NCBI GenBank assembly: GCA_902789555.1
Contig: CADAOF010000001.1
Coordinates: forward strand, 1,851-65,850
Direction of reading: 5' to 3'
Length of the DNA stretch: 64,000 nt
Source of the DNA: an uncultured Lachnospiraceae bacterium
GTDB lineage: Bacteria; Bacillota; Clostridia; Lachnospirales; Lachnospiraceae
Both the position numbers and the translations under genes were made by a program. This document shows positions 44,990 through 53,130 of this stretch, one piece after another (the stretch's first letter is position 1; every line of letters starts with the position of its first letter). The notes under the pieces are model-generated. The model ran no database searches, was not told the origin of the DNA, and was given only the letters and a program-made list of their open reading frames with translations.

Positions 44990-44993
44990 GGCG

Positions 44994-45020
44994 TTAGCAC
45001 TCAAAGAAAAAGAGTGCTAA
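44994..45020. promoter_or_regulatory. CIRCE operator (HrcA binding site)
   Basis: TTAGCACTC (44994-45002), 9-nt spacer, GAGTGCTAA (45012-45020), a perfect CIRCE element. It predicts heat-shock repression of groESL by HrcA. hrcA is not in the window. Confidence 0.98.
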
Positions 45021-45026
45021 CAATGA

Positions 45027-45347
<321 letters not shown>

Positions 45348-45359
45348 GGAGGCATTTGA

Positions 45360-46985
<1,626 letters not shown>

Positions 46986-47012
46986 TGAAGACCTGAACAG
47001 ACACAGGCAGGG

Positions 47013-47046
47013 AAGACCCGGACTGCTGCGGCAGCCCGGGTCTTTT
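47013..47046 (+). terminator. groESL terminator
   Basis: AAGACCCGG (47013-47021) pairs with CCGGGTCTT (47036-47044), with inner CTGC/GCAG pairing, then TTT. Confidence 0.87.
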
Positions 47047-47158
47047 CGTACGTGCAGCCGGAATGCAAAACGGACTTGATTATTTTTGCAGAATAAGGCT
47101 TAATGTATACAGGATGCGCAGCGGAATGCCGCTGCTGAATGCGGGACGGATGCCTGAG

Positions 47159-47830
47159 ATGGATACGCGGAAATACTACGAAGCTTATGAGGAACGGTAT
47201 AAGACGGCACATGAAAAAGGTGTCAGCTGGGCAGGAAAGGCCTGTACGCCCATCGTGATGGAAACCGTCCGGAAGTACGGGGTCCCGAAAGCGGGCGATC
47301 TGTTGGAGATCGGCTGCGGAGAGGGACGGGACGCGCGGGAGGTGCTGAAACACGGATACCGCCTGCTGGCGACGGACGTCTCCGAAGAAGCCGTTTCCTA
47401 CTGCAGAAAAAACATGCCGGAACATGCAGAATGCTTCCGGAGACTGGACTGCCTTTCCGGCCGGCTTGACAGGACTTTCGACTTCATCTATGCCGTCGCG
47501 GTCGTGCACATGCTGGTCCTCGACGAAGACCGGAAAGGTTTTTACCGATTCATCCGGGAGCATCTGAAAGAAGACGGAGCCGCCCTCATCTGCACGATGG
47601 GAAACGGTGAATTCGAGATGCAGACTGATATCAGGGAGGCTTTCGAACCTCGGGAAAGAGACCACAGGTCGGGAAAAATGACGGTCGCGGCCACGTCCTG
47701 CCGTATGGTGTCTTTTGAAACTTTTGAACGGGAATTGTCTGAAAACGGTCTGAGGATCGCCGAAAAAGGAATGGAATCCATCCCTCCCGAATTCGACAGC
47801 CTCATGTACGCCGTGGTAAAGCGGAAATAA
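47159..47830 (+). CDS. SAM-dependent methyltransferase
   Basis: Class I methyltransferase of 223 residues. The SAM loop is LLEIGCGEGRDAREVL near residue 46, the acidic residue after strand 2 is in LLATDVSEEAV near 69, and motif IV lies at FDFIYAVAVVHML near 109. It resembles small-molecule methyltransferases of the TehB/UbiE type. The start is uncertain: ATG 47150 and 47114 are in frame, and I prefer 47159 because the family begins with the helix YYEAYEERYK. First gene of a run of small accessory genes. Confidence 0.82.
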   Translation: MDTRKYYEAYEERYKTAHEKGVSWAGKACTPIVMETVRKYGVPKAGDLLEIGCGEGRDAREVLKHGYRLLATDVSEEAVSYCRKNMPEHAECFRRLDCLSGRLDRTFDFIYAVAVVHMLVLDEDRKGFYRFIREHLKEDGAALICTMGNGEFEMQTDIREAFEPRERDHRSGKMTVAATSCRMVSFETFERELSENGLRIAEKGMESIPPEFDSLMYAVVKRK

Positions 47831-47843
47831 AGGGGGAACAGAT

Positions 47844-48197
47844 ATGCTTACGGTTTATTGCTACAGCAGATGCACGACCTGTCAGAAGGCTCTGAAATGG
47901 CTGGACGAAAAAGGAATCAGTTACAAACTTATCGACATTAAGGCGGATCATCCGGACGAAGAGACTTTGCGGAAGTATCATGTCCAGAGCGGCCTTCCGC
48001 TGAAGCGTTTCTTCAATACCAGCGGCATTCCGTACAGAGAACTGGGACTCGCGAAAAAATTGCCGGAGATGAGCGAAGACGGGCAGTTTGCCCTGCTGGC
48101 TTCCGACGGCATGCTGGTGAAGCGGCCTCTCCTGATCGGGGATGATTTCGTACTGACCGGCTTCAGGGAAAATGAGTGGGCGGAGAAACTGCTATAA
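47844..48197 (+). CDS. ArsC/Spx-family protein
   Basis: A 117-residue thioredoxin-fold protein of the arsenate reductase/Spx family. The active-site region is YSRCTTCQKALKWLDE: CTTC, so it has both Cys 10 and Cys 13 as in Spx and MgsR. LKRFFNTSGIPYREL and VKRPLLIGDDFVLTGF (the conserved Arg-Pro and Gly-Phe) are present. It is more like the YffB/YusI branch than true arsenate reductase. No arsenic genes are nearby. Confidence 0.87.
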   Translation: MLTVYCYSRCTTCQKALKWLDEKGISYKLIDIKADHPDEETLRKYHVQSGLPLKRFFNTSGIPYRELGLAKKLPEMSEDGQFALLASDGMLVKRPLLIGDDFVLTGFRENEWAEKLL

Positions 48198-48290
48198 ATG
48201 AGACAGTGCTGCGGCGAAGGAGGCAGAACTGCCGGATCGTCCTCAGCAAAGCGGCGGATAAAAACCTTGTGTAAAACAGAGGGAGAAGAG

Positions 48291-48830
48291 ATGACACTGG
48301 CGGAAGCAGAACAGTTTTATAAGGCTTACGACGGCAATTCGTTTCATATGGACCGTGAGGAGCCCGCGATGTATGGAGCGTTCAAAAGTCTGGCCCTTTC
48401 ACCGGAGATCACGCGGAAGTGGGACGAGGACCTGATCGAAGGAATCTTCGGCTCACTGTGGGAGCAGCCCAAGCGGGCTTGGTCGCTCCACCACAGACTG
48501 ATCGATCTTATCAGGAGAAACAAAGAGGAACGTTATTTTGTCCGCCTGCTTGATGAGATGGAGAAGATGGATACACTGGATAAGGAATCCAAGGTCCTGA
48601 TCATAGAAAACATGGCCGGCAGGGACCTGGCGCTTAAAGGCGGATGCATGCTGCTCGAAACCTTCCCCGCGTACGCCGAACGCGTGGACTGGATCATGAA
48701 TAAGATCATGGATTTCACGTACAGTGAGAACGGTTTGTTGAACAAAATGGGCTTCTCGCAGTCTGACCGCCTCGAGAAAGCCAAAGCTGCCTACCGGCGC
48801 GCTTTTCGGAAGTGGACCGCAAATCAATAA
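48291..48830 (+). CDS. Conserved hypothetical protein
   Basis: A 179-residue, mostly helical cytoplasmic protein that I do not recognise. It starts MTLAEAEQFYKAYDGNSFHM after GAGGGAGAAGAG at ATG 48291. Visible features are HHRLIDLIRRNKEERYF and a Lys/Arg-rich C-terminus (AKAAYRRAFRKW). Codon use and spacing match its neighbours, which supports a real gene. Confidence 0.75.
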   Translation: MTLAEAEQFYKAYDGNSFHMDREEPAMYGAFKSLALSPEITRKWDEDLIEGIFGSLWEQPKRAWSLHHRLIDLIRRNKEERYFVRLLDEMEKMDTLDKESKVLIIENMAGRDLALKGGCMLLETFPAYAERVDWIMNKIMDFTYSENGLLNKMGFSQSDRLEKAKAAYRRAFRKWTANQ

Positions 48831-48856
48831 GCTTTCCCGGATAAAGGAGTTGTCAC

Positions 48857-49393
48857 TTGAAAGTCATCGTAATCAGGCACGGGAAAGTCGACTTTCGCCG
48901 GAGCTGCTGCTGCGAACCGGCAGTATTTGACCGGGAATGTGCCGCCTACGATCAGGCGCCGCTTAAGACTGCGGCATATACGATTCCGCAGGGCGAATTC
49001 AAGAGCATTTACGTCAGCACCCTGCCGAGAAGCCGGGAGACCGCACGGCTGATGTTTCCCGGCAAGGACCTGCAGGAAAGTGAGCTGATCCATGAGGTCC
49101 CGTGCCGCTCGGCCTTTGACAGCAAGATCAGGCTGCCGCTGTGGCTGTGGTTCCTGATCGGAAGGCTGCAGTGGGCGGCAGGCAGCACCAGGCAGCCGGA
49201 AAAGCGTCGCGACACCGAGAACCGGTCCAGGCAGTTCATTGAGAACCTCTGCCGGGACGGTGCGGACTGCGCCGTCGTCACGCACGGTTTTTTCATGCAC
49301 ATCCTGCTGCGGGACCTGAAAAAAGCCGGTTTCCGGACGGACCGGTCCCGTCTTAATTTTAAACACGGAGAATATGTCACGGCGGAGCGCTGA
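48857..49393 (+). CDS. Histidine phosphatase family protein
   Basis: A 178-residue member of the histidine phosphatase (phosphoglycerate mutase-like) superfamily. It has IRHGKVDF (catalytic His) near residue 6, the Arg-containing STLPRSRETARLM near 54, and VTHGFFMHILLRDL (second His) near 139. It starts at TTG 48857, 7 nt after AAGGAG. Substrate unknown. Confidence 0.85.
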   Translation: MKVIVIRHGKVDFRRSCCCEPAVFDRECAAYDQAPLKTAAYTIPQGEFKSIYVSTLPRSRETARLMFPGKDLQESELIHEVPCRSAFDSKIRLPLWLWFLIGRLQWAAGSTRQPEKRRDTENRSRQFIENLCRDGADCAVVTHGFFMHILLRDLKKAGFRTDRSRLNFKHGEYVTAER

Positions 49394-49414
49394 CGCGAAG
49401 CCGAAGGAGAAAGA

Positions 49415-50176
49415 ATGGTTTACGAACTGACGGATACGGCAAAGGCTGCGACTCTTTTCGAGGGCTGGGAGGAGACCCTAATCTGGGGCTGCCTTCAGAA
49501 AGTCATGGGGAAGATCTACGTGACGGATTCTGAAACTCCGCGCTCCGCGATGGCCTTCGTGGGCTGCTTTGCCTTCTATGCGGGAGTGCCGGATAAGGAA
49601 CTTGTCCTGAACAAGCCGGCCGGTTTTGTGATCATGACGCCGCAGAATGAGGCCTGGGGCGCCTGCATCGAGGAATGCTTTCCGAAAGCGGAGAAGGAGA
49701 CCCGCTACGCCATCAAAAAGGGGACGAAGTTCGATAAAGACCGTCTGAAAAGCTTTGTTGATAAGCTTCCGGAGGGCTATGAACTGAAAGCCATCGACGG
49801 AGAGCTTTACGATCAATGTCTTGCAGATCCGATGACAACGGATTTCGTGTCGTGCTTCGGCAGCAAAGAAAAGTTTCTGGGACTCGGCAGAGGCATGGTC
49901 ATCCTGAAAGAGGGCCGGATCGTTGCCGGGGCCTCGTCCTATACGCGATATCAGGAAGGCATCGAGCTTGAGGTCGATACGGCTGAAGATGAGCGCCGTA
50001 ATGGCCTGGCAACGGCCGTCTGTGCCGCGCTGATCCTGCGTAGCCTGGACGAAGGCCTGTATCCGAGCTGGGACGCCCAGAACATGATGTCCGTCCGTCT
50101 GGCAGAGAAACTCGGCTATGAATTCGACTGCGAATACACGGTCTATGAGGTGTCGGATGATACTGGATACGAATGA
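49415..50176 (+). CDS. GNAT family acetyltransferase
   Basis: A 253-residue protein that fits the GNAT_acetyltran group. The N-terminal part is LFEGWEETLIWGCLQKVMGK with VYVTDSETPRSAMAF-like IYVTDSETPRSAMAF; the acetyl-CoA region is IELEVDTAEDERRNGLATAV near 188, with YPSWDAQNMMSVRLAEKLGY at the end. The acceptor is unknown. It overlaps the next gene by 20 nt. Confidence 0.83.
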   Translation: MVYELTDTAKAATLFEGWEETLIWGCLQKVMGKIYVTDSETPRSAMAFVGCFAFYAGVPDKELVLNKPAGFVIMTPQNEAWGACIEECFPKAEKETRYAIKKGTKFDKDRLKSFVDKLPEGYELKAIDGELYDQCLADPMTTDFVSCFGSKEKFLGLGRGMVILKEGRIVAGASSYTRYQEGIELEVDTAEDERRNGLATAVCAALILRSLDEGLYPSWDAQNMMSVRLAEKLGYEFDCEYTVYEVSDDTGYE

Positions 50177-50594
50177 GATCCTGGCGTTCATCAAAAGCGG
50201 GAAGCTGACCAGCCTGCCTTCGAAAAGAAAGAAAAAACTGGCGGCGCTCGTCTGGCTGGCCGAGCATATTCCGTTGGAAAAGACATTTACGGAAAAAGAT
50301 GAGGCAGCACTTAGCGACCCGTACATAAAGCCGCCGATCACTTATAGCGAGAGTGATCTCGCGGATGCCGCTGAGTTCCGGGACCGGATCCATGCACAGG
50401 CGCTGGAACTGGTTCACCTGACCCGTCCGAAGGTCATGGAGGTCACAGACCGTTACCCTGTCGATGTGTATTTTCAGCAGCACTGGGACTATCCGGGAGC
50501 GTGGTATACCATCGTTGCGATTCCTGAGAGCGTAAAAAGCCGAGAGGCGCCGATCGACACGATCGTTCGGGATACGCTGGCGAAATACCGCTGA
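50157..50594 (+). CDS. DUF2087-like protein
   Basis: A 145-residue protein. The first 50 residues resemble DUF2087: KSGKLTSLPSKRKKKLAALV, then LAEHIPLEKTFTEKDE. The rest (PITYSESDLADAAEFRDRIH; VTDRYPVDVYFQQHWDYPGA) does not match that family that I can see. ATG 50157 lies inside the GNAT gene after GAGGTG, so the two are translationally coupled. It may be a divergent or recombined DUF2087 protein. Confidence 0.65.
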   Translation: MILDTNEILAFIKSGKLTSLPSKRKKKLAALVWLAEHIPLEKTFTEKDEAALSDPYIKPPITYSESDLADAAEFRDRIHAQALELVHLTRPKVMEVTDRYPVDVYFQQHWDYPGAWYTIVAIPESVKSREAPIDTIVRDTLAKYR

Positions 50595-50630
50595 GCGGCG
50601 CAGACAATTCGAAAACAGGAGGACTGACAG

Positions 50631-51152
50631 ATGAAACTGCTGGTCATTGACATGCAGAAGGGCCTTGTGGACGAGGACCTGTATGATTATGAGAACTTTT
50701 TGGACAGGACGCTGCGTTTGGTCGAAGCGGCGAGAAAGAACGGTATAGAAGTCATTTTCATGCAGCACGACGCCGGACCCGGCAGCGGCATGTCTGCAGG
50801 AGACGAGGCCTTTAAAATGATCGACGAACTCAGTCCCGAAGCGGGAGAAAAGGTCTTCGTCAAGACCATCAACAGCTGCTTCGGCAACCGGGACCTTAAG
50901 GCGTACCTGGAACAACAGGAGGACAAACGCCTGATGGTCATCGGCCTGCAAACAAATTACTGCATCGATGCCACCGTCAAGTCTGCCTTCGAAAGAGGCT
51001 TCGATGTGATCATTCCCGAGGGGACCAACTCTACGTTTGACAACAATTACATGAGTGCCGAGACCACTGTCCGCTATTACAACGAGGACGTCTGGGAAGA
51101 GATCGTCGACGCGGTGAGCATGGAAGAAGCCCTGGAAATGCTGGGGAAATGA
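50631..51152 (+). CDS. Isochorismatase-family cysteine hydrolase
   Basis: A 173-residue hydrolase of the isochorismatase/nicotinamidase family. The catalytic Asp is in VIDMQKGLVDED (residue 6), a Lys is in VFVKTINSCFG near 77, and the nucleophilic Cys is in GLQTNYCIDATVKSAFERG near 109. The short length and motif set match the cysteine hydrolase subgroup. The substrate (nicotinamide or another amide) cannot be told. Confidence 0.9.
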   Translation: MKLLVIDMQKGLVDEDLYDYENFLDRTLRLVEAARKNGIEVIFMQHDAGPGSGMSAGDEAFKMIDELSPEAGEKVFVKTINSCFGNRDLKAYLEQQEDKRLMVIGLQTNYCIDATVKSAFERGFDVIIPEGTNSTFDNNYMSAETTVRYYNEDVWEEIVDAVSMEEALEMLGK

Positions 51153-51209
51153 GGTGCAGTTCCTGCCGGCAGACCGTCGGATTCATGAAAAACCTGTGCG
51201 GAGGTTAAG

Positions 51210-52091
51210 ATGAAACAGAAAACAAGAGTTGCAATCATTTGTCTTGTCGCTTGTCTGGTGTTATGCACTGTATTCACAGGCTGCAGGAAAACGGAAGGAT
51301 CGGCAGATCCGGAGAAGATCCAGAAGATCATTGAAGAGATGGTCGTCGATTACGGCGCCTATGGTGCAGAGGCGGAAAAGAAAACTGCCTCCTTACAGAA
51401 GGAACTTGAAGCTGCCGATCCGGGACTGGGAACGCGCTGGAGCAAGATCATGCAGATCTGGACCTCCGCGGACCTCGGGAGGCCTCTGCACTATGACGTT
51501 CTGCCGGACGGCCTGCCGGATACAGACGAACTGTGCATCGTCGTTCTCGGCTTCCAGCTGAACCCTGACGGTTCGATGAAAGATGAACTGATCCACCGGC
51601 TTGAAACTGCACTCGCAAGTGCGGAAAAGTATCCTAATGCCTATATCGTCTGCACGGGCGGCGGCACAGCGTCGGAAAATGAATCGGCCTCCGAAGCCGG
51701 CGAGATGGCGAAATGGCTGCTGGAACACGGTGTTGCCAAAAAGCGCGTGATCGTGGAGGACAACTCGATCACGACGGCGCAGAACGCCCTGTTCACCTAT
51801 GACATCCTGATTTCACTCTATCCATCCGTGAAAAAGCTGGCCATCGTGTCGAGCGACTATCATATTGCTACAGGCGAACTGCTCTTCAAAGCGGAAGCCA
51901 TCCTCCGGGCAGGTGTTCCGGGCGGCGAAAAGTTTGAAGTGGTTTCCAATGCCGCGTGGAAAGCCCCTTCGGGAACGCTTTCCGCGATGTTCCAGGCAGG
52001 CGCGCTGATCGAACTGTCAGGGGACGTGAAGACCGCGTTTGAGATCTATTACGATAACTATGACATACACGAACTGCCGCCGCTGAAGTGA
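51210..52091 (+). CDS. YdcF/ElyC-type (DUF218) lipoprotein
   Basis: A 293-residue DUF218 protein, the family of SanA, ElyC and YdcF, linked to envelope integrity. An N-terminal signal ends in a lipobox (VFTGC, Cys near 28). The core is DELCIVVLGFQLNPDGSM near 108, YIVCTGGGTASENESASEAG near 145, VIVEDNSITTAQNALF and LAIVSSDYHIAT near 212. It is expected outside the membrane, anchored by lipid. Confidence 0.87.
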   Translation: MKQKTRVAIICLVACLVLCTVFTGCRKTEGSADPEKIQKIIEEMVVDYGAYGAEAEKKTASLQKELEAADPGLGTRWSKIMQIWTSADLGRPLHYDVLPDGLPDTDELCIVVLGFQLNPDGSMKDELIHRLETALASAEKYPNAYIVCTGGGTASENESASEAGEMAKWLLEHGVAKKRVIVEDNSITTAQNALFTYDILISLYPSVKKLAIVSSDYHIATGELLFKAEAILRAGVPGGEKFEVVSNAAWKAPSGTLSAMFQAGALIELSGDVKTAFEIYYDNYDIHELPPLK

Positions 52092-52149
52092 AGAAATGGA
52101 TGCAGACAGCGGTATCATTTTTTCGAGTATATGTTGAGGTAACTGCACT

Positions 52150-52941
52150 GTGAAGCGTTCGCCGATAAAACTGAATACAGCAAACTGTCCGGAGACTCTG
52201 GCGGCGTTTTGCGGCGACTCGGCCGTCTTTGACAGTAGCTGCTCCCCGACGGCCAGGGTTTTCTTCATCGATAAGGATGAAGGGTATTTCCTGAAAACGG
52301 CTGACGCAGGCACGCTGCAGACTGAAGCGCTGATGACGGAATACATGCATTCCCTGCAGCTGTCAGCGGAAGTGCTGTACTACGGTACTTCCGAGGGGAA
52401 GGACTGGCTGCTGACCCGGCGGATCGCCGGCGAAGACTGCACCGATCCGCAGTATCTTGGTGATCCGAAGCGCCTCTGCGACACGACCGCCGGACTGCTT
52501 CGTGCGCTGCATGAGAGGGACGGGAGAAACTGCCCGGTCCGGGACCGGATCCTCAGCTATGCGGAAACGGTTAAGAACGGTTTCAACGGTCTTCATTATG
52601 AGCCGGATCTCTTTCGGGGCCTTTATGAGTTTCCTTCCTTTGAAGACGCAAAGCGGGCTGCGGAGGAAGGCCTGCCCCTGCTCCGGAAAGATACCCTGCT
52701 TCACGGCGATTACTGCCTGCCGAACATCATCCTGAACGACTGGAAACTTTCGGGCTATATCGATCTCGGGTCCGGCGGTATCGGCGACCGGCACATCGAT
52801 GTCCTCTGGGGGATATGGACGCTTAACTATAATCTCGGAACGACAAAATATACCGACCGTTTCCTGGATGCCTACGGCAGGGACCGGATCGATCCGGAGA
52901 TGCTTCGGCTGGTTGCCGCCATGGAAATGATCGGTGGCTGA
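52150..52941 (+). CDS. APH-like phosphotransferase
   Basis: A 263-residue protein-kinase-like enzyme of the aminoglycoside phosphotransferase superfamily. It has a Lys in FLKTADAG near residue 46, the catalytic loop LLHGDYCLPNIILND near 186 (HGD, N), and the metal-binding DLG region IDLGSGGIGDRHIDVLW near 204, like APH(3') enzymes. It starts at GTG 52150. Divergence and context do not justify naming it a resistance gene; a different small-molecule kinase is as likely. Confidence 0.8.
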   Translation: MKRSPIKLNTANCPETLAAFCGDSAVFDSSCSPTARVFFIDKDEGYFLKTADAGTLQTEALMTEYMHSLQLSAEVLYYGTSEGKDWLLTRRIAGEDCTDPQYLGDPKRLCDTTAGLLRALHERDGRNCPVRDRILSYAETVKNGFNGLHYEPDLFRGLYEFPSFEDAKRAAEEGLPLLRKDTLLHGDYCLPNIILNDWKLSGYIDLGSGGIGDRHIDVLWGIWTLNYNLGTTKYTDRFLDAYGRDRIDPEMLRLVAAMEMIGG

Positions 52942-52959
52942 AATGATTTCAAAAAACAG

Positions 52960-52986
52960 AAAACGGACGGAATCGCCGGCCGTTTT
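52960..52986 (+). terminator. Terminator after the APH-like gene
   Basis: AAAACGG-a-CGG (52960-52970) pairs with CCG-g-CCGTTTT (52976-52986). Confidence 0.75.
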
Positions 52987-53081
52987 CCTTTTGCATCTGC
53001 GCGGCCTGCAACGAGACGACGGCGATGATGTTTGCCGGCGATATCGTTGAATAAGCGGAAATTGCGGCAAAAACGAATATG

Positions 53082-53111
53082 AAAAAGCACCGGCAGAGCC
53101 GGTGCTTTTTT
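53082..53111. terminator. Bidirectional terminator
   Basis: 13-bp stem AAAAAGCACCGGC (53082-53094) / GCCGGTGCTTTTT (53098-53110). It ends the large oxidoreductase gene on the minus strand. Confidence 0.92.
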
Positions 53112-53130
53112 GTGGCATGAGCCGTTCGGA

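Noticed and set aside
52150..52941. Aminoglycoside resistance gene
   Set aside because: The kinase fold is clear but nothing in the sequence or context (no mobile element, no other resistance gene) supports resistance.
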